Below are positions 1-6,714 of a stretch of DNA of 25,321 nucleotides, piece by piece. Where the stretch lies: positions 1-25,321 of the forward strand of contig CAMLOU010000052.1 in NCBI GenBank assembly GCA_946481735.1, in the 5' to 3' direction. Each line of letters starts with the position of its first letter. Positions within the stretch are counted from its first letter, which is position 1. A program made the translations under genes and the position numbers. This DNA comes from an uncultured Cellvibrio sp. Lineage in GTDB: Bacteria; Pseudomonadota; Gammaproteobacteria; Pseudomonadales; Cellvibrionaceae. The notes beneath the pieces are model-generated. The model made no database searches. It saw only the letters and a program-made list of their open reading frames with translations, and had not been told where the DNA came from.

Positions 1-207
1 CATTGAAAAGCGAAACTAGTTTAGGGAGGCAATAGCGTTCTGTTCGTTCACACACCTACTGCCGTGAGAGAGTGTCGCGAAAATTGAGAGAAATTTTCTT
101 TTCCAATTAAACGAGGTTAAGCGAAGCGGGATGGTATGCGTAAAGCAGTTGGTGATAAAAATTCTAAAGAAGTGAATCTGTTTTGCTGACCGATGAAGTT
201 ATTAAAT
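1..207. other. no recognisable gene
   Basis: This edge stretch has no open frame with a convincing start or ribosome binding site on either strand, and no tRNA-like or CRISPR-like structure was seen. It lies downstream of the minus-strand XRE regulator and is AT-rich like the cassette that follows. Confidence 0.4.
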
Positions 208-435
208 TTATTTTTCATCGACACAGATACACGTATCCTTTTCAAATTTAATTTTTCCTGTCGCAATAAATGTATCTTTTATGGCTTGCAAATTATCGAT
301 ACGCGAATGCGGAATGCCATCGAAAGTTTCCATGCGCTTAATAGTAGAAGCGCCCACACCAGATTTTTTTGCCAGATCCTCAATAGACCATCGAAGGAAA
401 GCACGCGCCATACGAATTTGGCCGGATGTGATCAA
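208..435 (-). CDS. small XRE-family helix-turn-helix regulator
   Basis: This 75-residue protein is almost entirely one Cro/C1-type helix-turn-helix. The order is a first helix (QIRMARAFLRWS), a second helix (IEDLAKKSGV), and a recognition helix (ASTIKRME). A NLQAIKDTF segment and a short beta-like tail follow. This layout is common in small chromosomal and prophage XRE proteins. The start is a TTG, chosen because a near-perfect AGGAGGT lies just upstream on the minus strand and because family members start with the same M-I-T-x-x-Q-I-R pattern. It is divergent from the plus-strand run of small genes at 595-1902, with about 160 bp between them, so it probably represses that run and perhaps itself. 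It could also be the DNA-binding half of a toxin-antitoxin pair, but no matching toxin was recognised. The HTH assignment is firm; its target is inferred. Confidence 0.85.
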   Translation of the reverse strand: MITSGQIRMARAFLRWSIEDLAKKSGVGASTIKRMETFDGIPHSRIDNLQAIKDTFIATGKIKFEKDTCICVDEK

Positions 436-506
436 GATGACCTCCTGAAACTAGCTATAAGAGACATGTGTATGAACTTAACAGCCAGCTTTATAAACCA
501 AACGGC

Positions 507-566
507 TTGATCACTCACCAAAGTTGTCTATAATGGCTAAGTAGTTGTCTTTTATGTCTAACTTTG
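507..566 (+). promoter_or_regulatory. sigma70-type promoter with possible XRE operator
   Basis: TTGATC (507-512), a 16-bp spacer and a perfect TATAAT (529-534) would start transcription about 55 nt before the gene at 595. The octamer AGTTGTCT occurs twice, at 522-529 and 543-550, exactly 21 bp (two helical turns) apart. The first copy overlaps the -10. The 7-bp arms CAAAGTT (519-525) and AACTTTG (560-566) enclose both. This is a plausible binding site for the divergent XRE protein. The promoter reading is good; the operator role is inferred. Confidence 0.55.
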
Positions 567-594
567 GGCTTTGCCTGACAGAAGGGAGTTTGAA

Positions 595-870
595 ATGAGC
601 AATCGCTTACACGCAGATACTGAAACCTCCTTATCGACCGAATGGGTTACCTTTTGTGACGAGTTCCATGACTTTCATAATCACTGCGCTTTCTTACTTG
701 ATGCCGTATCCTCCATGTTGTTGAGTAAAAGAGAGCTCGACTCTGCAACATTAAAAGGGATCGATGCCTATTCATATCAAATGAAACAACGAGCAGGCTA
801 TTTGAAATATCAACTTGAACATATTCACAATCGGTCGCGGAGCCTATTCAGAAAAGGCGAATCCGGTTAA
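595..870 (+). CDS. hypothetical protein, first gene of the small-gene cassette
   Basis: This 91-residue protein is not recognised. It is predicted to be mostly helical and acidic to neutral. A central hydrophobic helix (AFLLDAVSSMLL) is followed by an aromatic and basic C-terminal helix rich in Y, H and R. There is no signal peptide or transmembrane segment. The ATG at 595 is chosen over an in-frame TTG at 571 because AAGGGAG (582-588) sits 6 nt upstream of it. The gene follows the promoter at 507-534 and leads into the frameshifted GNAT-like gene 13 bp downstream, so the two are probably co-transcribed. It may be a partner of the divergent XRE regulator, but nothing in the sequence shows that. 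Confidence 0.65.
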   Translation: MSNRLHADTETSLSTEWVTFCDEFHDFHNHCAFLLDAVSSMLLSKRELDSATLKGIDAYSYQMKQRAGYLKYQLEHIHNRSRSLFRKGESG

Positions 871-883
871 TTCAGGAGAGACT

Positions 884-1343
884 ATGAGCCTACGGAATAA
901 AACTCAAAGAAATTACGTTTCGTGACGCGCAAGAGGCAGACGCATGGGCAAGCCAGTGGAAGAATGAAAAAAGAATTGCTTCTTGGGAATGGTCGAAGAT
1001 GTATATGGATTACCATTCAAATTCAGGAATTAAGCAATTTGATTTAGCACTCCATCAAGAAGGTAAGTTGCAAGCACTTTGCTATGGAGTTCCTAGCCGT
1101 GGAAAATACATATTAAAGCTCCATGCGTTAGAGCGTTCACCGATTGAAAACCCAATTCGCGGAAAAGTATTGAGCATAGTGCTTTTTGCTGCTGATGCCT
1201 ACGCGAGGCTTATCGGCGCCGAAGAATTGTGGCTCTGCAACCCAGCTAGCTCTGCGCATGTCAAGATGTATTCAAAGGCTGACTTTGAACCACACTTTAA
1301 TAACCTTGGTATAGCAACGCATCTTTCATTGAGGCTGAAATAA
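884..1343 (+). pseudogene. GNAT-like acetyltransferase, broken by a 1-base insertion
   Basis: The ATG at 884 has a good AGGAG five bases upstream, but its frame ends at a TGA at 923-925 after 13 residues. Another frame stays open from 888 to the TAA at 1341-1343 and has no upstream start of its own. Removing one G from the CGG at 893-895 joins the two into a 152-residue protein, the usual length of a single GNAT domain. The C-terminal half resembles the GNAT core: a conserved arginine/glycine stretch (PIRGKVLS), a long helix (AADAYARLIGAEELWL), then N-P-A and a Y-S-K-A-D-F-E segment like the family's Y-x-K-x-G-F. The nearest start inside the open frame, about 990-999, would lose the first quarter of the fold. 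It is a true frameshift, a sequencing error, or, less likely, a recoding site. The GNAT call is moderate; the break itself is directly visible. Confidence 0.65.
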
Positions 1344-1522
1344 TGAGCAAATCAACTGATCTTGAAAAATTAGAGAAGCTTAAAAAAGAGCTTAGTCTTA
1401 GGAAAAAATCTTATGAAGCTATAGAAGAATCTATTGAGATAGACAGTAATAGAATCCTAGGCCCAAGAAACGATATTGAACGTCAAAAAATCAAAAAAGA
1501 TATTAAGGAATCAAAAAAGTGA
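1343..1522 (+). CDS. small charged hypothetical protein (59 aa)
   Basis: This is a 59-residue, very lysine/glutamate-rich protein predicted to be one long helix or coiled coil (LEKLEKLKKELSLRKKSYEA), with a short break at G-P near residue 40. Its ATG overlaps the stop of the upstream gene (TAATG), and its TGA overlaps the GTG of the next gene (GTGA), so translational coupling is likely. No family is recognised. Its place in the overlapping run argues that it is a real gene despite its size. Such proteins are sometimes antitoxins or phage-type accessory proteins; nothing here decides between these. Confidence 0.55.
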   Translation: MSKSTDLEKLEKLKKELSLRKKSYEAIEESIEIDSNRILGPRNDIERQKIKKDIKESKK

Positions 1523-1686
1523 AAAATAGTAATCCAATTTACAAGGATAAAAGTGAAATTCTAAAAAAATTGCATGCGGAGAAGAGGAAAATTAAAACGG
1601 AATCTGAAGCATTGGCTAGAAAAATTCAGCCAGAAAAAAATAGCAAATCTGTAAAACGGAAAGTATCAGTCGATACTATCGTATGA
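1519..1686 (+). CDS. small basic hypothetical protein (55 aa)
   Basis: This is a 55-residue lysine-rich basic protein starting at a GTG that overlaps the previous TGA by 4 nt. Its own TGA is embedded in ATGA, so the next reading frame starts at 1683. It is predicted to be helical (EILKKLHAEKRKIKTESEAL) with a basic tail (KSVKRKVS). It has no signal peptide and no recognised family. A nucleic-acid or acidic-partner binding role would fit the charge but is only a guess. The same frame stays open after its stop down to 1902, but the downstream segment joins more naturally to the ATG at 1683 (next entry). Confidence 0.5.
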   Translation: MKNSNPIYKDKSEILKKLHAEKRKIKTESEALARKIQPEKNSKSVKRKVSVDTIV

Positions 1687-1902
1687 CTTCACCAGATTGC
1701 GAGAAGTCCCGACTTACCAAATATCGTTTTTTTACATAAAGCAGTGGAGAAATTTGTGCATTCATCAAGCTCTGAAGAGCAGCGATTAGCGGAGCCCTTC
1801 ATGTTGCAAGCTTTAAATAGAAAACTAAATCCAGGGGAAATTTCACCACGGATTCGGATTTGGAATCACCACATTAAAAATAATATTGATCAACAACAGT
1901 GA
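1683..1902 (+). pseudogene. small hypothetical protein with a frameshift in a T7 tract
   Basis: The ATG at 1683 overlaps the preceding stop (ATGA), following the overlap style of this cassette, but its frame ends after 18 residues. A run of seven T lies at 1727-1733. Removing one T carries the ATG frame into the downstream open frame ending at 1900-1902 and gives a 72-residue protein. That protein has a helical middle (LHKAVEKFVHSSSSEEQRLA) and a basic, aromatic end (RIRIWNHH). The family is unknown. A homopolymer run is a usual place for slippage, phase variation or a sequencing error, so the gene may be intact, switchable or dead. No terminator follows it directly. Confidence 0.45.
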
Positions 1903-2206
1903 AACACACAACAGGATTTGTTTGGAGGGGCTGAGCTCTTTCATTTTCTTATCTCTTATTTTTATGTTGTGGTGCACGTATGACACACAACAGCTTGGTT
2001 TATAACTTCTTTCTGTTTTGGTGGCCGAAAAGCATCAAAAACAGTAAAGAAACTTATAATCAAGTCCTTATGAGATTTCTCAGGCGTGGCGTTATTTTGC
2101 ACACAAGGGTTTTTTCAAGTCAATCATCTCTCGTACATTTTTTAACAAGTTTGTCGGTCTTGTTTAACAGTTCAAGAAAACCCTCTCCGCTTAATCGTTG
2201 CTTATA
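1903..2206. other. intergenic, no supported gene
   Basis: This AT-rich stretch separates the small-gene cassette from the terminator of the double pectate lyase gene. The 11-mer ACACACAACAG occurs twice, at 1904-1914 and 1983-1993. TTGGTTTATAA at 1995-2005 is the exact inverse of 491-501 on the other side of the cassette. A 75-codon frame from 1980 lacks a ribosome binding site and protein-like composition. Confidence 0.4.
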
Positions 2207-2245
2207 AAAAAACTCCCGCAAGACAAGTCTTAGCGGGAGTTTTTT
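2207..2245 (-). terminator. rho-independent terminator (bidirectional) after double PL1 gene
   Basis: ACTCCCGC (2212-2219) pairs with GCGGGAGT (2233-2240), flanked by A5 on one side and T5 on the other. An inner AAGAC/GTCTT extends the stem. It starts 39 bp past the stop of the minus-strand lyase and has a U-tract in both directions, so it could also stop plus-strand transcripts coming from the cassette. Confidence 0.9.
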
Positions 2246-2284
2246 CGACTTTCAGTTATATCTTGAATGTCTTACTGATAGCGC

Positions 2285-5200
2285 TTACAGGCAGGGCACC
2301 TTACCGAGACCCAACACGTAGTAGCGATCGCCAGCCAAGGGTGAATTGAATGGCAATACACCGTCACGGCCTGCAGTCGCACTCACGTAATCCACCAGAT
2401 CCTGGCCGGCGGCGAAACGCCAGCCAGCGATGCTGTTTTGCGATCTGGATGAATACTGTTGCGTCAGGTTACCCACGCTGCCAGACGCGTTGGTGATCTG
2501 GCGTTGTGTGGCGCTGTTGATATTACAGGCACCGTCGGCGAACCACAGGTAAGTGCCGTCGGCTCTGAAGCTACCGCCGTCAATATCCCGTGCAAGGTTA
2601 GCTTGCAGTTCATCGAGTGATGCCTCAACCGAACTCTTCTCCTGGTGCGCCTGATTCACAACAAAGGCGTTGTCTTCCCACAATACGCTTGCACCTACAC
2701 GCACACTCAGGATGTCTTTGCGATAGTTGACAAAGACGTTGTTGAACATGTGTGAGGTACCACGGCGAATCAACGGAATACGACGCAAGGTGTTACCCAG
2801 GGAATCGTAGCTGCCATCGCGCGTGATAAAGGCGTTGTGGTGCATGGTGGTGGTGATTTGCTCGTTGATGGTCCGGCTGTCGCTGGAGCCATGCAAGGAT
2901 GCACGCTTCACATCGACCAGTTTGTTGTAAGAAATGGTGATGTCATAGGCACCGACTTTTACATCAAAGGCAGCATCGCCTGTGGTGTCAAAGTTGTTGC
3001 GATGAATCCAGATATCGTGCGATGCACCGGTGGCGCGAATCATGTCCGGATCAAGACCATGATCCTCGGTGTGACCGGCACCCACAAAATTCAGGTGAGT
3101 CAGGATGACACTGTTAGACGTCTGCACCGGTTGACCTTCGCTGTCACGACCAATCGCAAAACCATTGAAACGGAAGAAGGCTTGACTCATCCGACCGTCG
3201 AGGGTTTTGTTGGAACCGACAACGATATTGCGAATCGGCAAAGCGCTTTCATTCAACGCGTTGTTGAAGAACTCACTCACACAATTAGCACTGGAGACAC
3301 CGTTATTGGAACACCACTGGGTGTAGTTGATACATTGTGCTTCGGTCGCGCCCAGGTGTGATTGAACAGCGGCGTTACCACATTGCAAACGGTACATCGC
3401 AATTTCAGATGGGTTCGCGAAATCAAACTTGTCGAACACAATCCAGTTATGCGCGTTATCGGTAATTGCATCGTAAATTTGTTGCTCTACCGAAGTGCTG
3501 CCGTTTTTGGTGATGATCGTCAGCTTGCTGTTGCCATTCGGATCGTATCCACCGCGTGCATTCTCACCGTAACCCACCGGTTGACCCAGGGTTTGCGCGA
3601 GACACTCTACGATTTCCTGGTCGCTTTGCAGCGAGGTATCACGCCAGTTGACGTTGGGGTTAGTGGCGAGGTTGATACAGTCGTTGCTCAATGGACCAGA
3701 GTAATCCGGCAGTGACGAGTTAGCCGCACTGCTGCTGGAATTGGCGACAGAAGATGAGCTGCTCGCCGGTGCACTTGAACTGGACGGTGCCGGCGCGCTG
3801 CTGCTCGATGGCGGCGTAACGCTGGAAGCTGAAGACGCACTGCTCGCCGGAATTGTGCCGGTCGCGTTATACACTTCGAACTCTGCAATCTGCGGCGCGG
3901 TGCTGGCACTGTCGATCATCAGGTTTATTTTGCTCGCCGAAACGCTGGCAAACGTAATGACACCTGCACTGCCCAAGGTAGAACCGGATGCTAACAACTG
4001 ACCGTTATCGTTATTCACCAAACGCCAACTGGTGGTCGCGTTGTTGAGTTCACGAATGATGACGGTGTTGAAGCTGCCACTCAAACCTTTCACAGAAACG
4101 CGCTGACCGCTGGATGAACTCGGAGACCAGTAGCTGCTCAGGTTGCCATCTGTAACGTTGCCGTAGCTGGTGCCACCGCCTTTGCTGCTGCCATCGGCGT
4201 CGGCATCGTCGGCAATGTTAGGGCCTAACTCACCAGGTTCCTGGTTCGGCGCAGAACTGGCACTGGAAGAGCTGACCGGCGCGGCTGAACTGGATGAAGA
4301 CGCCGGGGCGCTGCTGGCAGCGGCCGTGGTCAGTTCCAGGTAATCCAGGTTCGGGCCACCGGAAGACGTAACAGCGGTTGCGCGAATCACGTTAGTACCC
4401 GCACTCAGGTTCAAGGTCATGCTTTGCTCGGCCCAGTTAGCCCAAGCGCCGGTGCCGTTGAACGCGAGGCTGCTGTTTACGACCTGGCCATTCACCGTGA
4501 TCGACATCGCACGATTGGTGGTGGTGCCATTGGCATAACGGAACTTGGCCGTCGCCTGACCGGCTGGTACACCGGTAACCGTCCACTCGACATAACTACC
4601 GGTGACGTTTTCGTAATCCACGAAACCTGCACCGGTGTAACCGCTGTGGATGTTGTCCACGGTACCGCGATCAATGTAGGCATTTTCTGCCTGCAACGTT
4701 TGCGTACCGCCAGTGACGGGCGTTGAGCTGGATGAAGAACTCACCGGTGCACTGGACGCAGAACTTGCCGGCGCACTGGAGCTGGACGAGCTGCCCGGGT
4801 CGACGCTGCAAGAACCATCCGAGGTCGCCAGGTTTTTACCCGCACCCGCTGTTGCCAACACGATATTTTTCGTGCAATTCACATCATCCAACTGGTACGA
4901 ATACGGAATGTTGATAGATGTGGTAGATACCGGGTTCGGGCCCGCCGGGAATTCATCGGATGCTGAAGTCCAGGTAACATTTTCAAAGATATTATCTTTA
5001 AGATCCCAGTAACCCATGTTGGTGGTGTAGAACGTACCGATAGGGTTGTTGGCATTTTCAAAGTGGTTGTGTTCGGCTTTGATCTTGCCACCCATACGCG
5101 GGTTCATACCGGATTTGGTGATGCCGTTGTAGTAGTTGTTGAACGCGTGCGCCGTACCGTGACGCAACAGCGGCATGCGCGAATCCACATCCTGGTAATA

Positions 5201-5875
5201 GTTGTGGTGGAAGGTGACGAAGGTGTTGGTGTCGTCACTGTCGCTGGAACCCATCAATCCGCCGCGACCGGAGTGGTGGTAGTGGGTGTAAGACACCGTC
5301 ACGTATTGCGTGGTCGCTTTCATATCCAGCAAGGAGTCGTAGCCATCATCCTCACCGCCGGTGGCTTCAAGCGTACAGTGGTCGACCCACACATTGAATA
5401 CTCCGCTTTCCATACCGATAGCATCACCACCGTTCGAGGTGGGCGAACCGGATTTCTTCACATTTTTGATGTGCAGGTTTTGCAGGATAATGTTGGAGGT
5501 ATCGCGCAAGTGAATACCAATCTGATCAAACACTGCGCCGTTGCCGGTACCGATCAACGAAATATTGCTGACGCCTTTGAACTGAATTTCATCGTCCTGG
5601 GTGTCACAGCTACCGGAATAGCTTTGGGTGTTGCCGTGGTTGATGGTGCCGCTCACATAAATAATCAGCGGCGTATCTTCGGAGGCGCGATTACACATCG
5701 CCTGGTTAATTTCAGCACCGGTGCTGGCGTAAACTACCTGACCACCGGCACCACCGGTTGTACCGCCATTTAAGGTGGCATAACCAATCGGGCCCGCCGC
5801 AGCGACCGCAGCAGTCAGTAAACTGCCCGCGCCGAGCGCGCACTGGCGCAATAAAAGGGGAACTCGCATCTTCAT
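2285..5875 (-). CDS. two-headed secreted pectate lyase: PL1-CBM35-F5/8C-PL1
   Basis: This 1196-residue secreted enzyme cleaves polygalacturonate by calcium-dependent beta-elimination. A signal peptide covers residues 1-27 (cleavage after AVAAA). A classical PL1 parallel beta-helix spans 28-345, with the VDH motif at 164-166, acidic calcium-site residues D177/D180/D184, and the catalytic pattern R233-x-P-x-x-R238. A serine linker (361-387) leads to a CBM35-like module (391-516, with GYTGAGFVDY). A second linker leads to an F5/8 type C (CBM32-like) module (550-671), and a third to a second, divergent PL1 domain (about 725-1196) with R1032-x-P-x-x-R1037 and GTSHMFNN. The second domain has H958 where the usual WxDH motif has Asp. 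The start is the ATG with AAGGA nearby. A strong dyad lies 140-163 bp upstream and a terminator follows. Two catalytic heads on one chain with two binding modules may act on different methylation or calcium states, which is inference. Confidence 0.93.
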   Translation of the reverse strand: MKMRVPLLLRQCALGAGSLLTAAVAAAGPIGYATLNGGTTGGAGGQVVYASTGAEINQAMCNRASEDTPLIIYVSGTINHGNTQSYSGSCDTQDDEIQFKGVSNISLIGTGNGAVFDQIGIHLRDTSNIILQNLHIKNVKKSGSPTSNGGDAIGMESGVFNVWVDHCTLEATGGEDDGYDSLLDMKATTQYVTVSYTHYHHSGRGGLMGSSDSDDTNTFVTFHHNYYQDVDSRMPLLRHGTAHAFNNYYNGITKSGMNPRMGGKIKAEHNHFENANNPIGTFYTTNMGYWDLKDNIFENVTWTSASDEFPAGPNPVSTTSINIPYSYQLDDVNCTKNIVLATAGAGKNLATSDGSCSVDPGSSSSSSAPASSASSAPVSSSSSSTPVTGGTQTLQAENAYIDRGTVDNIHSGYTGAGFVDYENVTGSYVEWTVTGVPAGQATAKFRYANGTTTNRAMSITVNGQVVNSSLAFNGTGAWANWAEQSMTLNLSAGTNVIRATAVTSSGGPNLDYLELTTAAASSAPASSSSSAAPVSSSSASSAPNQEPGELGPNIADDADADGSSKGGGTSYGNVTDGNLSSYWSPSSSSGQRVSVKGLSGSFNTVIIRELNNATTSWRLVNNDNGQLLASGSTLGSAGVITFASVSASKINLMIDSASTAPQIAEFEVYNATGTIPASSASSASSVTPPSSSSAPAPSSSSAPASSSSSVANSSSSAANSSLPDYSGPLSNDCINLATNPNVNWRDTSLQSDQEIVECLAQTLGQPVGYGENARGGYDPNGNSKLTIITKNGSTSVEQQIYDAITDNAHNWIVFDKFDFANPSEIAMYRLQCGNAAVQSHLGATEAQCINYTQWCSNNGVSSANCVSEFFNNALNESALPIRNIVVGSNKTLDGRMSQAFFRFNGFAIGRDSEGQPVQTSNSVILTHLNFVGAGHTEDHGLDPDMIRATGASHDIWIHRNNFDTTGDAAFDVKVGAYDITISYNKLVDVKRASLHGSSDSRTINEQITTTMHHNAFITRDGSYDSLGNTLRRIPLIRRGTSHMFNNVFVNYRKDILSVRVGASVLWEDNAFVVNQAHQEKSSVEASLDELQANLARDIDGGSFRADGTYLWFADGACNINSATQRQITNASGSVGNLTQQYSSRSQNSIAGWRFAAGQDLVDYVSATAGRDGVLPFNSPLAGDRYYVLGLGKVPCL

Positions 5876-6671
5876 AAATTTTTCCTTCTTATCTTGTTAC
5901 GCCTGCTTCGTTATGTGGTTGATTAGCAGGGCGCAATGAGTGAGTTAACAGAATGGGTAAGGCTGGATGTTGACGTTGGACCTCCTCGAAAAAATGGAAA
6001 CATAAACAACAAGACTTCAATGAGTGAACTCATCGAAGCATTGCTCTTTACCACGGTTACCACTGTGTTTTTACAGCGTCGCGACAGCACTGCGCCATGG
6101 AGATAAAAATCCACACACGGCGCACTGTGTCTTGCGGCTGCAAATCGAAACGTAAAAAAGATGTACCACGTGATTGCGGGAATTCCGCCTTGGCGTTGTT
6201 ATCCAACGCTGTATTTTTCATTATTGTTGTTATGTGCAGGTCTTTTGCCTGCGTAGTTAACGACGTCTTTTCAGACTTCTCTCACCGTCTTTTTATGTTC
6301 TTTACATCGCCCGCTGAATCCTGCGGCGGGTTGGCGCGAGCCCTGAAGAAATGTGAAAAGGGATCTGCTTGGTGCGGCTTTCCCTGTCTTGGCGTGTTGA
6401 TCAATTCTTGCACTTTCCCCAATTGCAGGTCAATCAATAATTTTGTCATTTTTACGGATTATTGTGATGGATATTGCCATTTTATGAATGAATCCGATTA
6501 CATTTTTCTTGTGAAAAGCATGTAACCGTTTTCTTATCTCTTTAATTATGTGCTGTAATTGTGGTCAGGGTTGGAGGTTACAACCTTGAGTTATTAAAGC
6601 TTTTTAAGCCGTGCAGGTTTTTCTGATGATGATGTAGCCCTGGATAATCCTGGTTCGAAGCCTTCATGCAT
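5876..6671. other. long upstream region of the double PL1 gene
   Basis: Nearly 800 bp separate the double pectate lyase from the terminator of the next gene. The half proximal to the gene holds a strong dyad (6015-6038) and a partial copy of it (5934-5943). The distal half (about 6200-6660) is AT-rich, with no gene I can support. A cysteine-rich 142-codon plus-strand frame at 6097-6525 has no ribosome binding site. The region is large enough for a long leader, several regulator sites or a small RNA, none of which is shown directly. Confidence 0.4.
5934..6038. promoter_or_regulatory. candidate operator pair upstream of the double PL1 gene
   Basis: A 24-bp dyad has the left arm CTTCnATGAGT (6015-6025), centre GA, and right arm ACTCATnGAAG (6028-6038). 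Ten of eleven pairs match. The core CAATGAGTGA of its left side recurs at 5934-5943, exactly 84 bp away (eight helical turns), nearer the gene. It is not followed by a T tract, so a terminator is unlikely. The size and symmetry suit a dimeric repressor or activator (LacI, GntR or similar families). The regulator is not in this window. Confidence 0.55.
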
Positions 6672-6694
6672 AAAAAAACCCGCCGTAGCGGGTT
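6672..6694 (-). terminator. rho-independent terminator after PL1 lipoprotein gene
   Basis: AACCCGC (6677-6683) pairs with GCGGGTT (6688-6694) across a CGTA loop. On the minus strand the stem is followed by a run of U (the plus-strand A run at 6672-6678). It sits 20 bp past the stop of the lyase gene at 6715. Confidence 0.9.
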
Positions 6695-6714
6695 CTTTTA
6701 CAAACGGGTGGAGG

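Noticed and set aside
193..510. 105-codon plus-strand frame over the XRE gene
   Set aside because: Antisense to a well-supported helix-turn-helix gene with a strong ribosome binding site; no features of its own.
1519..1902. A single 127-codon gene interrupted by an in-frame TGA at 1684
   Set aside because: The frame is open on both sides of the TGA, but the ATGA overlap and the seven-T tract give a simpler explanation as two genes, the second frameshifted. Kept as an alternative only.
1980..2207. 75-codon plus-strand frame before the terminator
   Set aside because: No ribosome binding site, unusual composition rich in F, S and L, and it ends inside the terminator's A run.
3688..4740. Serine-codon-rich repeated stretches resembling a tandem repeat or CRISPR-like array
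   Set aside because: They encode the polyserine linkers of the double lyase; repeats are irregular and lack unique spacers.
5063..5773. 236-codon plus-strand frame opposite the double lyase gene
   Set aside because: It is an antisense shadow of a long, motif-rich coding region and contains no domain of its own.
6097..6525. 142-codon cysteine-rich plus-strand frame in the long intergenic region
   Set aside because: No ribosome binding site before the ATG, no recognisable domain, and irregular residue usage; it looks like chance.
6479..6530. TGTGA-containing stretch as a CRP site upstream of the double lyase gene
   Set aside because: Only one half-site matches; the opposite arm does not resemble TCACA.
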